Below are positions 43,557 through 53,917 of a stretch of DNA of 64,000 bases, piece by piece. Within the stretch, counting starts at the first letter, position 1; the number at the start of each line of letters is the position of its first letter. The notes beneath the pieces are model-generated. The model was not told the DNA's origin. It saw nothing but the letters and a program-made list of their open reading frames with translations, and did no database searches. The stretch is from an uncultured Alistipes sp. (GTDB lineage Bacteria > Bacteroidota > Bacteroidia > Bacteroidales > Rikenellaceae), in the NCBI GenBank assembly GCA_900544265.1, contig UQUQ01000004.1, positions 67,658 to 131,657 on the forward strand, in the 5' to 3' direction. Both the position numbers and the translations under genes were made by a program.

Positions 43557-45440
43557 TTGAACCGCATTCTGATGACACTCGCAGCAGCCGGGCTGGTCGC
43601 CTGCGCGACACAGCCGGCATTCGATCCCGCCACGGTGGCCGACGCCACGGGCGAGGTGACACGCATCGAACCCCTTTCGTGGTGGACGGGCATGCAGACC
43701 CCTCTGCAGCTGCTCGTCGCCGGGGAGCGCATCTCCGATTACGACGTCCGCATCGAGGGCGGACGCGGCGTGAAGGCTACGGCCGTACACAAGGCCGACA
43801 GCCCCAACTACCTCTTCGTCGACGTGGCCGTCGACGCCGACGCCGCGCCGGGCACCTACTACCTCGTCTTCTCGAAGGAGGGACGGGAGTTCAAGACCCC
43901 CTACGAGATCGCGGCACGCCGCGAAGGCTCCGCCGAGCGCGGGAGCTTCACCACGGCCGACATGATCTACCTGCTCATGCCGGACCGCTTCGCCAACGGC
44001 GACCCCGCAAACGACTCGACGCCCGACACGCAGGAGAAGGCCGACCGCAACGCCTTCTTCGGGCGGCACGGCGGCGACATCGAGGGCATCCGCCAGCACC
44101 TGGACTACATCTCCTCGCTCGGCGCCACGGTCATCTGGCCCACGCCGCTGCTGCTTGACGACGAGCCCGAAGGGTCGTACCACGGCTATGCCTGCGCCGA
44201 CTACTACCGCATCGACCCGCGCTTCGGCACGAACGAATCCTACCGCGACTTCGTCGCCGCGGCCCACGAAAAGGGGCTGAAGGTCATCATGGACGTGGTG
44301 ACCAACCACTGCGGCACGGCCCACTGGTGGATGCGCGACCTGCCCTTCGAGGACTGGATCCACCAGTTCCCCGAGTACACGGGCACGAACGTCTGCTTCT
44401 CGACGAACATGGACCCCAACGCCTCGAAGTACGACCTCAACCTGCAGGAGAGCGGCTGGTTCGTCCCCTCGATGCCGGACATGAACCTCGACAACCCCTA
44501 CGTGCTGCGCTACTTCCAGCAGTGGGCCGCCTGGTGGACCGAATATGCCGATCTGGACGGCTTCCGCGTCGACACCTACCCCTACAACGAGAAGGGCCCG
44601 ATGAGCGAGTGGTGCGCCTCGGTGCGCCGCGAGTACCCGAACCTGAACATCGTGGGCGAGTGCTGGACCTCGTCGATCCCGCAGCTGGCCTACTGGCAGT
44701 CGGGCAACCCCAACCGCGACGGCTTCGACTCGCACCTCCCCTCGATCATGGACTTCCCGCTGCAGGAGGCCATCTGCCGCGGCGTGCCGACCGACTCGCT
44801 GCGCTGGGGTGAGGGGATGACGCGCATCTACGACTGCCTGTCGCACGACTTCGTCTACCACGACCTCTCGAAGATGATGATCTTCGCGGGCAACCACGAC
44901 ACGGACCGCATCGGCGACGTCGTGCGCAAGAACCCCGAGCGGATGAAGATCGTGCTGACGATGCTGGCTACGATGCGCGGCATTCCGCAGGTCTTCGCCG
45001 GCGACGAGATGATGTTCACCTCGAAGGACCTTTCGCAGGGCCACGGCGGCCTGCGCGTGGACTTCCCGGGCGGCTGGGCCGGCGACAAGACCGACCTCTT
45101 CTCGGCCGAGGGGCGCACGGGTCTCGAGAAGGAACTCTTCGACCATGCACAGCGCCTCTTCCAGTGGCGCAAGGGCAAGACGGTGCTCCACAACGGCCGC
45201 ACAATGCACTTCCTCTCGCGCGACAACACCTATGCCTACTTCCGCTACGACGACACCGACGCCGTCTTCGTCTTCATCAACAACTCGCGCGGCAAGAAAC
45301 AGGTGCCTTGGTCGCACTATGCCGAGATTGCCACGGGACTGCACGACGGGCGTAACGTCCTGACGGGCGAGGCCGCCGAAGTGAGCGACGCCACCGTCGT
45401 CGGGCCGCGCCAGGCACTCGTTGTGGAATTCAAACGCTAA
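43557..45440 (+). CDS. susA: SusA-like neopullulanase/cyclomaltodextrinase (GH13)
   Basis: A 627-residue enzyme. An N-terminal Ig-like domain (about 35-125, MQTPLQLLVAGERISDYDVRI) precedes the barrel, as in cyclomaltodextrinases. Motifs: IMDVVTNHCG (I), LDGFRVDTYPYN (II, nucleophile Asp), IVGECWTSS (III, acid/base Glu) and FAGNHDTDRIG (IV); MPDRFANGD and LLDDEPEGSYHGYA are typical of SusA. The start is TTG 43557: MNRILMTLAAAGLVAC then forms a short lipoprotein-like signal, and the next ATG (43572) would leave too short a signal. B. thetaiotaomicron SusA is periplasmic, so either periplasmic or membrane-anchored location is possible. It cuts imported maltodextrins and forms a pair with the SusB-like gene 12 bp later. 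Confidence 0.9.
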   Translation: MNRILMTLAAAGLVACATQPAFDPATVADATGEVTRIEPLSWWTGMQTPLQLLVAGERISDYDVRIEGGRGVKATAVHKADSPNYLFVDVAVDADAAPGTYYLVFSKEGREFKTPYEIAARREGSAERGSFTTADMIYLLMPDRFANGDPANDSTPDTQEKADRNAFFGRHGGDIEGIRQHLDYISSLGATVIWPTPLLLDDEPEGSYHGYACADYYRIDPRFGTNESYRDFVAAAHEKGLKVIMDVVTNHCGTAHWWMRDLPFEDWIHQFPEYTGTNVCFSTNMDPNASKYDLNLQESGWFVPSMPDMNLDNPYVLRYFQQWAAWWTEYADLDGFRVDTYPYNEKGPMSEWCASVRREYPNLNIVGECWTSSIPQLAYWQSGNPNRDGFDSHLPSIMDFPLQEAICRGVPTDSLRWGEGMTRIYDCLSHDFVYHDLSKMMIFAGNHDTDRIGDVVRKNPERMKIVLTMLATMRGIPQVFAGDEMMFTSKDLSQGHGGLRVDFPGGWAGDKTDLFSAEGRTGLEKELFDHAQRLFQWRKGKTVLHNGRTMHFLSRDNTYAYFRYDDTDAVFVFINNSRGKKQVPWSHYAEIATGLHDGRNVLTGEAAEVSDATVVGPRQALVVEFKR

Positions 45441-47648
<2,208 letters not shown>

Positions 47649-47726
47649 AGCCCGCAGGCCGGGCGGACACACCGGTCCGGAGCGCGGCCGGCCGGATACA
47701 TCCGGCCTCCGATCCGCGGAAAACGG

Positions 47727-47759
47727 CAGGGCGGGGACCTCTCGGAGGTTCCCGCCCTG
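47727..47759 (+). terminator. Terminator-like hairpin after susB
   Basis: Stem CAGGGCGGG / CCCGCCCTG extended inward by ACCTC/GAGGT around a short TCG loop. Only two T follow, but the stem is very strong and lies 79 bp after the stop codon. Confidence 0.65.
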
Positions 47760-47836
47760 TTCCCGTCTTCGGCCGCGGGCACCGCGGCTCCCCGGCGATC
47801 CCCAAACAACCGTTCCCGGCATGATCTCCCAAAAAG

Positions 47837-47867
47837 AAGGCGGAGCCCTGTACAGGCTCCGCCTTTT
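47837..47867. terminator. Bidirectional terminator between susB and the ROK kinase
   Basis: Perfect 11-bp stem AAGGCGGAGCC / GGCTCCGCCTT with a 7-nt loop, preceded by AAAAAG and followed by TT. It serves the two convergent genes. Confidence 0.85.
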
Positions 47868-47895
47868 CGGTTGCCGGACTTCGGCGGGATGCGGA

Positions 47896-48894
47896 CTACA
47901 TCGCCTGCCAGATCAGCGCCGAGGCGCCGAGGATCGCGGCGTTCTTGCCCTGGATGCCGCTCGGCAGCAGCTTGACCTTGTTCTTGAAGGTGAAGAGCAT
48001 GTTCTCCTCCATGTACCACTGCGTCGGCTCGAAGATCAGCTTCCCGGCCTTCGACAGGCCGCCGAAGAGGAAGATCGCCTCGGGTGAGGTGATCGTCACG
48101 ATGTCGGCCAGCGCACGGCCCAGCATCTCGCCCGTGAAGCGGAACGCCTCCTTGGCGATGGGGTCGTCCTGCTCGGCCGCCGCCGAGACCATCGAAGCGT
48201 CGAGATCGCTGAAGGCGATGTCGCGCAGCTTGCTCGGCGCATTCATCGTGGCCATCAGCTCGAAGACCGTGCGCTTGATGCCCGTTGCCGAGACGTAGGT
48301 CTCCAGGCAGCCGCGGCGGCCGCAGCCGCACTCGCGTCCGTTGCGCTCGACGATCACGTGGCCGAACTCGCCCGCAAAGCCGTCGTGGCCGTAGATCATC
48401 TCACCGTTCGAGACGAAGCCCGAACCGAGCCCCGTGCCGAGCGTAATCATCACGAAATCCTTCATGCCCTTGGCATTGCCGTAGATCATCTCGCCGATCG
48501 TTGCGGCGTTGGCATCGTTCGTGACGACCACCTTCACGCCGTCGAAACAGCGGGCGATATCGGTCGCAATCGGGAAGATGCGGCGCGACTCGTCGGGATT
48601 CGGCTCACCGGGGCGGAACTTCCAGAGGTTGGCGGGCGTTTCGATGGTCCCCTTGTGGAAGTTGGCGTTCGGGGCGCCGATGCCGATGCCGGCCAGCTCG
48701 TACTCGAACGAGAGGCTCGAGGCCAGGGCCCGCATCGAATCGCACAGATCCTGGATGTAGGCCGGATAGTCGTCCACAAAGGGGTATTTCTTGGTCGAAA
48801 TGACCGATTCGGCATAGAGGTCTCCGTTTTCGTCCACCAGGCCGAAAGCCGTGTTGATACCTCCAATATCGACGCCGATTGCGAGTTTTTTCAT
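47896..48894 (-). CDS. ROK family sugar kinase, probable glucokinase
   Basis: A 332-residue cytoplasmic kinase. ATP-binding phosphate-1 motif LAIGVDIGGINTAFGLVDENG (pieces LAIGVDIGGINTAFG, LVDENGDLY), sugar site VVTNDANAATIGE, GFVSNGEMIYGHDGFAGEFGHV, and the ROK zinc motif ECGCGRRGCLETYVS. No helix-turn-helix domain is present, so it is an enzyme, not a ROK repressor. Start chosen at ATG 48894 (MKKLAIGVD), since residues upstream (MDYKLKSA) are unlike the family. It lies convergent to the GH97 gene and would phosphorylate the glucose made by it and by MalQ. Glucose specificity is inferred from context and from similarity to Bacteroidetes glucokinases. Confidence 0.88.
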   Translation of the reverse strand: MKKLAIGVDIGGINTAFGLVDENGDLYAESVISTKKYPFVDDYPAYIQDLCDSMRALASSLSFEYELAGIGIGAPNANFHKGTIETPANLWKFRPGEPNPDESRRIFPIATDIARCFDGVKVVVTNDANAATIGEMIYGNAKGMKDFVMITLGTGLGSGFVSNGEMIYGHDGFAGEFGHVIVERNGRECGCGRRGCLETYVSATGIKRTVFELMATMNAPSKLRDIAFSDLDASMVSAAAEQDDPIAKEAFRFTGEMLGRALADIVTITSPEAIFLFGGLSKAGKLIFEPTQWYMEENMLFTFKNKVKLLPSGIQGKNAAILGASALIWQAM

Positions 48895-48947
48895 GGCTGA
48901 TTTCAGTTTATAGTCCATATATTCAAGGTTGAAAGCGAAATGGTAGT

Positions 48948-48979
48948 CAAAGTTAATCGGAAAATTCGGCTACTCCAAA
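48948..48979 (-). promoter_or_regulatory. Promoter of the ROK kinase gene
   Basis: On the minus strand TTTG (48976-48979), a 20-bp spacer and TAACTTTG (48948-48955), close to consensus, 54 bp before the ATG. Confidence 0.75.
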
Positions 48980-48988
48980 CTTTTTTCG

Positions 48989-48996
48989 TAATTTTG
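48989..48996 (+). promoter_or_regulatory. -7 promoter box for the polyprenyl synthase
   Basis: TAATTTTG, a TAnnTTTG match 34 bp upstream of ATG 49031. It overlaps the divergent kinase promoter region closely. Confidence 0.6.
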
Positions 48997-49030
48997 GGAC
49001 AGAATCACCGTCAAAAAATCCTTTCCGACC

Positions 49031-50002
49031 ATGCAAACCAACGAACAACTGCTCGATGTCATAGAGAATTACCTGGCCCAAACCGAGTTCCCGGCCGAGC
49101 CCGAGCACCTCTACGCCCCGATCGGCTACTCGCTCGCCGGCGGCGGCAAACGCCTGCGGCCGATGCTCGTGCTGCTCGCCTGCGGCATCTTCTCGGACGA
49201 CGTGCAGCAGGCGCTGCCCGCGGCCGCAGCCGTCGAGGTGTTCCACAACTTCACGCTCCTGCACGACGACATCATGGACAACGCCCCGGTGCGGCGTGGC
49301 AAACCCTCGGTCTACGCCAGGTGGGGACAGAACGTCGCCATCCTTTCGGGCGATGCGATGCTCATCTGCGCCTACCGCCTGCTGAGCAGTGTCGCCGCCC
49401 CGACTCTTCCGCGCATCGTACAGACGTTCAATGACATGGCGCTCGAAGTCTGCGAAGGGCAGCAGTACGACATGGACTTCGAGACCAAACAGAAGGTCTC
49501 CGTCGTGGAGTACATGCACATGATCGAGCTGAAGACCTCGGTGCTGCTGGCCGGCGCCACCGTCATCGGCGCCCTGATCGGCGGGGCCGGCGAGGAGGAC
49601 TGCCGCAAGCTGCGGCGCTTCGCCATCGAGCTTGGCCTGGCCTTCCAGCTGCAGGACGACCTGCTGGACAGCTACGGCGACGAGCGCCTCGGGAAGGCCA
49701 TCGGCGGCGACATCCTCGAGGGCAAGAAGACCTACCTGATGATTACGGCCATGAGCCGTGCCGACGAATCCACGCGCGAGGTGCTCCGCACGGCCTACCG
49801 CGACCCGCAGCTCACCGACGCCGAGCGGATCGCCGCCGTGAAGGCCGTCTACAACCGGCTGGACATCCCGCGCCTGACCGAGCAGCAGATCGAGCTGCGC
49901 TTCGAGCGGGCCCTCTCGATCCTCGACACGCTCTCGGCGCCCGAAGAGCGCACGCAGCAGATGCGCGCCTTCGCCGAGAGTCTGATGGGCCGCAAAAAAT
50001 AA
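49031..50002 (+). CDS. Polyprenyl diphosphate synthase (IspA/IspB family)
   Basis: A 323-residue trans-prenyltransferase of the all-alpha isoprenoid synthase fold. Visible motifs: YSLAGGGKRLRPMLVLL (isopentenyl-PP site), the first aspartate motif LLHDDIMDNAPVRRG (DDxxD), GDAML, KTSVLLAGATVIGALIGG, and the second aspartate motif LGLAFQLQDDLLDSYGD, then GKAIGGDILEGKKTYL. The residue pair before the first DDxxD (F-T-L-L-H) decides chain length but I cannot call the product securely; geranylgeranyl or farnesyl products are typical of this clade in Bacteroidales. U32 gene follows 7 bp later, so they form an operon. Confidence 0.93.
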   Translation: MQTNEQLLDVIENYLAQTEFPAEPEHLYAPIGYSLAGGGKRLRPMLVLLACGIFSDDVQQALPAAAAVEVFHNFTLLHDDIMDNAPVRRGKPSVYARWGQNVAILSGDAMLICAYRLLSSVAAPTLPRIVQTFNDMALEVCEGQQYDMDFETKQKVSVVEYMHMIELKTSVLLAGATVIGALIGGAGEEDCRKLRRFAIELGLAFQLQDDLLDSYGDERLGKAIGGDILEGKKTYLMITAMSRADESTREVLRTAYRDPQLTDAERIAAVKAVYNRLDIPRLTEQQIELRFERALSILDTLSAPEERTQQMRAFAESLMGRKK

Positions 50003-50009
50003 GCACTCC

Positions 50010-51254
50010 ATGAAACGATCCGATATCGAGATCATGGCCCCCGCGGGCTCCTACGAGGCCCTCGCCGCGGCCATCCAGGCTGGTGCCGACGCCGTCTACT
50101 TCGGCGTCGGGAAACTCAACATGCGCGCGGCTTCGGCGGCAAACTTCACGCTCGACGACCTCGGGCGCATCGTCGCCACGGCACACGAAGCGGGCGTCAA
50201 GGCCTACCTGACGGTCAACACCGTCGTCTATGAGGACGAGATGGCGGCCGTGCACGAGGTGATCGACCGCGCCCGCCGCGAGGGCGTCGACGCCATCATC
50301 GCCACCGACCTGGCGGCGATCCTCTACGCGCGGCGCATCGGGCAGGAGGTGCACATCTCCACGCAGAGCAACATCTCGAACTCCGAGGCGGTGCGCTTCT
50401 ACGCGCAGTGGGCCGACACGGTGGTGCTGGCACGCGAGCTCTCGCTCGAGCAGGTGGCCGAAATCCACCGCCGGATCGTCGAGGACGACATCCGCGGACC
50501 GCGCGGCGAGCTCGTGCAGATCGAGATGTTCGCCCACGGCGCCCTCTGCATGTCCATCTCGGGCAAGTGTTACCTCTCGCTCCACGAGACGGGCTGCTCG
50601 GCCAACCGCGGGGCCTGCCGCCAGCTGTGCCGCCGCAAATACACCCTGACAGACAAGGAGACCGGCGCGCAGCTCGACATCGACGGGCAATATGTCCTCT
50701 CGCCCAAGGACCTCTGCACGATCGACTTCCTGGACCGGATGCTCGCCGCAGGGGTGCGCGTGCTCAAGATCGAGGGCCGCGCCCGCGGCGCGGAGTATGT
50801 CAAGCGCGTGGTGGAGTGCTACGACGAGGCCCTGCGGGCCATCGAGGCGGGGAGCTACACGCCCGAGCTGGCCGCCCGCCTCAAGGAGCGGCTCGCCACG
50901 GTCTTCAACCGCGGATTCTGGGAGGGATACTACGCCGGACGTCCCGTCGTCGAGCACAGCACGGCCTACGGCTCCTCGGCCACGCGCCGCAAGGTCTACG
51001 TGGGCAAGGTGGTGAACTTCTACAAGAAGCTCTCGGTGGCCGAGGTGCACGTCGAAGCGTCGCCCGTGGCCGTGGGTGACGAAATCTTCTTCCTCGGCGC
51101 CACGACAGGCGTGGCCGAGCAGCGGCTCGAGGAGCTGCACGGTCCCGACGGCTCGCCCGTGGCGGAGGTGCGGCAGGGAGAGCTCTGCGCCATCCGCACG
51201 CCGGGTGTTATCCGCCGCGGCGACCAGCTCTACAAGTTCGTCGACGCCGAATAG
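50010..51254 (+). CDS. Peptidase U32 family protein (TrhP/RlhA-like)
   Basis: A 414-residue protein with IEIMAPAGSYEALAAAIQAGADAVYFG at the start (IEIMAPAGSYEAL, QAGADAVYFGVG), then the U32 signature IEMFAHGALCMSISGKCYLS and the cysteine set SANRGACRQLCRRKY. The C-terminal half (VYVGKVVNFYKKLSVAEVHV) is a beta-barrel-like domain. Family members YegQ/TrhP and RlhA add hydroxyl groups to tRNA or 23S rRNA and others take part in ubiquinone synthesis; despite the name, protease activity is doubtful. The four Cys that could hold an Fe-S cluster are present. A tRNA hydroxylation role (TrhP-like) is my best inference. Confidence 0.88.
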   Translation: MKRSDIEIMAPAGSYEALAAAIQAGADAVYFGVGKLNMRAASAANFTLDDLGRIVATAHEAGVKAYLTVNTVVYEDEMAAVHEVIDRARREGVDAIIATDLAAILYARRIGQEVHISTQSNISNSEAVRFYAQWADTVVLARELSLEQVAEIHRRIVEDDIRGPRGELVQIEMFAHGALCMSISGKCYLSLHETGCSANRGACRQLCRRKYTLTDKETGAQLDIDGQYVLSPKDLCTIDFLDRMLAAGVRVLKIEGRARGAEYVKRVVECYDEALRAIEAGSYTPELAARLKERLATVFNRGFWEGYYAGRPVVEHSTAYGSSATRRKVYVGKVVNFYKKLSVAEVHVEASPVAVGDEIFFLGATTGVAEQRLEELHGPDGSPVAEVRQGELCAIRTPGVIRRGDQLYKFVDAE

Positions 51255-51310
51255 ACTCCCGGTTTTTTCCCTGCATCCGCATCACCGGAGCAGGCCGCAG
51301 CAAACCGACC

Positions 51311-51337
51311 AAAGACGCATGCCTTGCGTCTTTTTTT
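51311..51337 (+). terminator. Rho-independent terminator
   Basis: Stem AAAGACGCA / TGCGTCTTT with a 5-nt loop and a run of T extending to 51337. It closes the polyprenyl synthase-U32 operon. Confidence 0.9.
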
Positions 51338-51411
51338 ATTCCACACATTGCCCATGCAGCCCCCGCCAAGCCAACTATCGAAAATAATTTATCGAAAAAC
51401 AATAAAATTTA

Positions 51412-51442
51412 TTTGTTTTTCAAAATTTCTTTTGTAAGTTTG
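51412..51442 (+). promoter_or_regulatory. Promoter of the 65-residue membrane protein
   Basis: TTTG at 51412-51415, a 19-bp spacer and TAAGTTTG at 51435-51442, in an AT-rich island. Confidence 0.75.
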
Positions 51443-51468
51443 CGGCGTCAAAACAAAAACGACAGACC

Positions 51469-51666
51469 ATGGAAATCGAGAAAGTCGTCCGCATCGTCGC
51501 CCTGACGCTGGTCGTGGCCGCCTTTGCCCTGCGGGTCGCCACGCGGCTGCTCTTCCCCGATGCCGCCCCGTCACACGACGGCATCCTGGCGATCATCCTG
51601 CTGCTCTGCGCAGGCGTCATCTGGCGCGGCACGCCGCGGACAGAGGAGCGCGGCTCCGGCCGATGA
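51469..51666 (+). CDS. Small two-helix membrane protein, unknown
   Basis: A 65-residue protein with two predicted transmembrane helices: residues about 7-28 (VRIVALTLVVAAFALRVATRLL) in two parts VRIVALTLVVAAFAL and RVATRLLF, and about 37-53 (DGILAIILLLCAGVIW). The hairpin loop is FPDAAPSH, and the tail RGTPRTEERGSGR is basic. No family is recognised. A near-consensus promoter and a start codon 26 bp after it support expression. It is a lone gene between two terminator-like hairpins. Confidence 0.65.
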   Translation: MEIEKVVRIVALTLVVAAFALRVATRLLFPDAAPSHDGILAIILLLCAGVIWRGTPRTEERGSGR

Positions 51667-51789
51667 ACCCGAAACCGACACCCGAAACCGACCGAAAAAC
51701 CGAGACACAACCTAAAATAAAAAGTTCAAATCGGAGTTTCCCGCCGCGGAGCTCTTACCCTCCGCACGAAAGACTCATAGTTGTGCGAC

Positions 51790-51823
51790 GAAGCCCCGGA
51801 AAACCGGGGTTTCGTTATTTTTG
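51790..51823 (+). terminator. Hairpin after the small membrane protein
   Basis: Stem GAAGCCCCGG / CCGGGGTTTC (one mismatch) with an AAAA loop, then a T-rich stretch. It overlaps the -7 boxes of the next gene, so it also sits in that promoter's upstream part. Confidence 0.7.
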
Positions 51824-51832
51824 CTAATTTTG
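51816..51832 (+). promoter_or_regulatory. Two staggered -7 boxes for the MFS efflux gene
   Basis: TATTTTTG at 51816-51823 and TAATTTTG at 51825-51832, both TAnnTTTG matches. Either leaves a leader of about 100 nt that includes the tandem repeats. Confidence 0.55.
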
Positions 51833-51909
51833 CAGCGCGGACCGCCACCGCCTGTTTGCTGTTTTTGCAGCGCGGACCGCCACCGCCTGTTTGCTGTTTT
51901 TGCAGCGCA
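51831..51909 (+). repeat. 35-bp perfect tandem repeat, two full copies and a partial third
   Basis: Unit 1 51831-51865 and unit 2 51866-51900 are identical. The first nine bases of a third copy, TGCAGCGCA with the last base changed, follow at 51901-51909. They lie between the promoter and the ATG of the MFS gene. 35 is not a multiple of 3, so this is not a coding repeat. Each unit ends in a T-rich TTTGCTGTTTT segment. Confidence 0.9.
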
Positions 51910-51933
51910 GATCGCAAGTCCGCTACCGCGCAG

Positions 51934-53394
51934 ATGGAGATTCAGAGAGCCATATCCGCCACGCAGACCGCCCCGACCGACGGCATTCCGATGCCGCGCC
52001 GCCTCGGGGCCATCCTCGCCGTAGCCTTCGGCGTCAGCCTCTCGGTGCTCGATGGCTCGATCGCCAACGTCGCCCTGCCCACGATCGGCCGCGAACTGGG
52101 CATCTCGCCCGCCGACTCGATCTGGATCGTCAACGCCTACCAGCTGGCCATCATGATCTCGATCCTCTCGCTCTCGGCCCTGGGCGATCTGGTCGGCTAC
52201 CGCAAGGTCTACATCGCCGGGCTGATGCTCTTCACGGTGGCGTCGGTGGGCTGCGCCCTCTCCGAATCGCTCCAGTCGCTCGTCCTTTCGCGCGTGATGC
52301 AGGGATTCGGCGCCGCGGCCGTCACGTCGGTCAACACGACCCTGATCCGCGTCATCTACCCCCGCTCGCAGCTCGGGCGCGGCATGGGCATCAACGCCAC
52401 GGTCGTGGCCATCTCGTCCGTTGCCGGGCCGACGATCGCCGCGGGGATTCTCTCCGTCGCCTCGTGGCCGTGGCTCTTCGCCGTCAGCATCCCCGTGGGG
52501 CTCGTGGCACTCACGTTGAGCCACCGCTTCCTGCCCCGCAACCCCGTGCGGGTCACAAGCCGCCACTTCAGCTGGCGCGACGCCGTGATGAACGCCCTGA
52601 CCTTCGGCCTGATGATGGCCTCGGTCGAGGGGTTCTCGCACGGACTCGACCCGCGCATCCTCTCGGTCGGCGTCGCCGCGCTGCTCGTCATCGGATTTTT
52701 CTTCATCCGCAGCCAGCTCCGCGAGGAGTACCCCATCCTGCCGTTCGACCTGCTGCGCATCCCGATCTTCTCGGTCTCGGTGGCCACGTCGATCTGCTCG
52801 TTCCTCGGGCAGATGCTCGCCCTTGTGGCGCTGCCCTTCTACCTGCAGAGCGAGTGCGGCTACGACGAGGTGCAGACCGGACTGCTCCTGACGGCGTGGC
52901 CCGCCGTCATCATGGTCGTGGCCCCGACGGCCGGCTACCTGGTCGAGCGCATCCACGCCGGGCTGCTCGGCGGCATCGGGCTCACGATGATGACCGCGGG
53001 GCTGCTGCTGCTCGCCTTCCTGCCGCCGCACCCCACGCAGGGCGCCATCGTCTGGCGGCTGATGCTCTGCGGCGCCGGATTCGGCCTCTTCCAGTCGCCC
53101 AACAACAGCATTCTGATCGCCTCGGCGCCCCCCGAACGCAGCGGCTCGGCCAGCGGCATGCTCGCCACGGCCCGCCTGCTGGGACAGACCACCGGCGCGG
53201 CGCTCATGGCCCTGCTCTTCCACTTCGTACCGGGGCGCAGCACCCATGCGGCGCTGCTGCTGGCCAGCGGATTTGTCTGCACAGGGGCCGTCGTGAGCTT
53301 CACGCGCGTGCGCCTGCCGCTGCCCGAGGCGCTGCGGCGGAAGAAGGGGGGCGTAAGCCTCGCGGGGAGGCAGCCGGCGGGGCTCCGTGCGTGA
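51934..53394 (+). CDS. MFS multidrug efflux transporter (DHA2/EmrB-QacA-like)
   Basis: A 486-residue inner-membrane protein of the drug:H+ antiporter 2 type. Motifs: AFGVSLSVLDGSIANVALPTIG (motif D1, LDGSIANVALPTI), WIVNAYQL, LGDLVGYRKVYIAGL (motif A), LVLSRVMQGFGAAAV (motif B) and SVAGPTIAAGIL (motif C, the antiporter signature). About 14 hydrophobic segments are visible. I chose ATG 51934 (MEIQRAIS) because the frame upstream runs through the tandem repeats and promoter. Substrates are unknown. The repeats in its leader may affect expression. Confidence 0.9.
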   Translation: MEIQRAISATQTAPTDGIPMPRRLGAILAVAFGVSLSVLDGSIANVALPTIGRELGISPADSIWIVNAYQLAIMISILSLSALGDLVGYRKVYIAGLMLFTVASVGCALSESLQSLVLSRVMQGFGAAAVTSVNTTLIRVIYPRSQLGRGMGINATVVAISSVAGPTIAAGILSVASWPWLFAVSIPVGLVALTLSHRFLPRNPVRVTSRHFSWRDAVMNALTFGLMMASVEGFSHGLDPRILSVGVAALLVIGFFFIRSQLREEYPILPFDLLRIPIFSVSVATSICSFLGQMLALVALPFYLQSECGYDEVQTGLLLTAWPAVIMVVAPTAGYLVERIHAGLLGGIGLTMMTAGLLLLAFLPPHPTQGAIVWRLMLCGAGFGLFQSPNNSILIASAPPERSGSASGMLATARLLGQTTGAALMALLFHFVPGRSTHAALLLASGFVCTGAVVSFTRVRLPLPEALRRKKGGVSLAGRQPAGLRA

Positions 53395-53434
53395 AAAGTC
53401 GGCGGGGTCCCTTCGCTTTTCTGCGATTTTTTCC

Positions 53435-53442
53435 TATATTTG
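53435..53442 (+). promoter_or_regulatory. Orphan -7 box at the junction
   Basis: TATATTTG, an exact TAnnTTTG match, the last GC-rich-side feature before the AT-rich element. No gene follows on this strand for about 690 bp, so its original gene may have been displaced. Confidence 0.5.
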
Positions 53443-53579
53443 ATGTAGTTTGATTAAGATTCTTTGAGTATCAAACCATTAAGAAGAACTTGCATGAGAA
53501 TGGGCAATGGATAAGAAATTGCTAACTTGTTTTATTACACTATATTCCTCATGCTTTTCAAATAACTCTTTTCTAAGTG

Positions 53580-53587
53580 CAAAGATA
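53580..53587 (-). promoter_or_regulatory. Orphan -7 box on the minus strand
   Basis: Minus strand TATCTTTG. It would drive a transcript toward the junction, where no clear gene exists; a small RNA is possible. Confidence 0.4.
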
Positions 53588-53642
53588 CGATTTTTTCTTC
53601 AATTATTAGTAAATAATGAGATAATCTTATCATATCTAATAT

Positions 53643-53672
53643 AGAAAAGGCGGTCAATTGACCGCCTTTTCT
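53643..53672. terminator. Perfect 30-bp palindrome, bidirectional terminator
   Basis: A 15-bp arm AGAAAAGGCGGTCAA and its exact complement with no loop. It is flanked by A-rich and T-rich ends (GAAAA and TTTTC), the form of a bidirectional terminator. Confidence 0.8.
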
Positions 53673-53711
53673 ACTCAACGATTTATAGCACCTCGTTGAC
53701 AAATGCCACAA

Positions 53712-53834
53712 TCAACTTCTCCTAGGAAGTTTCCTGCAATGTGTCCTGACATATTCCCATATGCCTCTTCGGAAACGAGTATAATCTCGTACACTCACAG
53801 GTTTTAATCGTGATTTACACTTACATCTAGCCAT
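53712..53834 (-). CDS. Very small basic protein, unknown
   Basis: A 40-residue, highly basic protein: MARCKCKSRLK followed by PVSVRDYTRFRRGIWEYVRTH and CRKLPRRS (the middle part written in pieces: PVSVRDYTRFRR, GIWEYVRTH). Similar short proteins with a VSVR.YTR core occur in Bacteroidetes mobile elements, from memory; no function is known. The longer frame upstream (to 53969) encodes an AT-driven, Asn/Leu/Tyr-rich stretch and runs into the inverted repeat, so I prefer ATG 53834. It may bind nucleic acid. Confidence 0.45.
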   Translation of the reverse strand: MARCKCKSRLKPVSVRDYTRFRRGIWEYVRTHCRKLPRRS

Positions 53835-53917
53835 AATCAACAAGTTATTTATTAAATAAATATCACGATAATTCAAAAAGTAAAGATTATTAAGAAAAAA
53901 TATATCATTATTCCGTA

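Larger units (their letters stand above)
53395..53711. other. Composition junction and gene-free segment at the left end of the accessory element
   Basis: GC-rich chromosomal sequence ends at about 53,442 with a TATATTTG box, then composition falls sharply. An inverted repeat GTTTGAT / ATCAAAC (53448-53454 and 53470-53476) sits right at the junction. A minus-strand TATCTTTG box lies at 53580-53587, but no reading frame of useful length follows it. A terminator closes the segment at 53643-53672. No tRNA gene is seen. Confidence 0.6.

Noticed and set aside
53443..53480. A possible CRISPR repeat at the junction
   Set aside because: Only one copy of the inverted-repeat motif is present, with no spacers and no cas genes.
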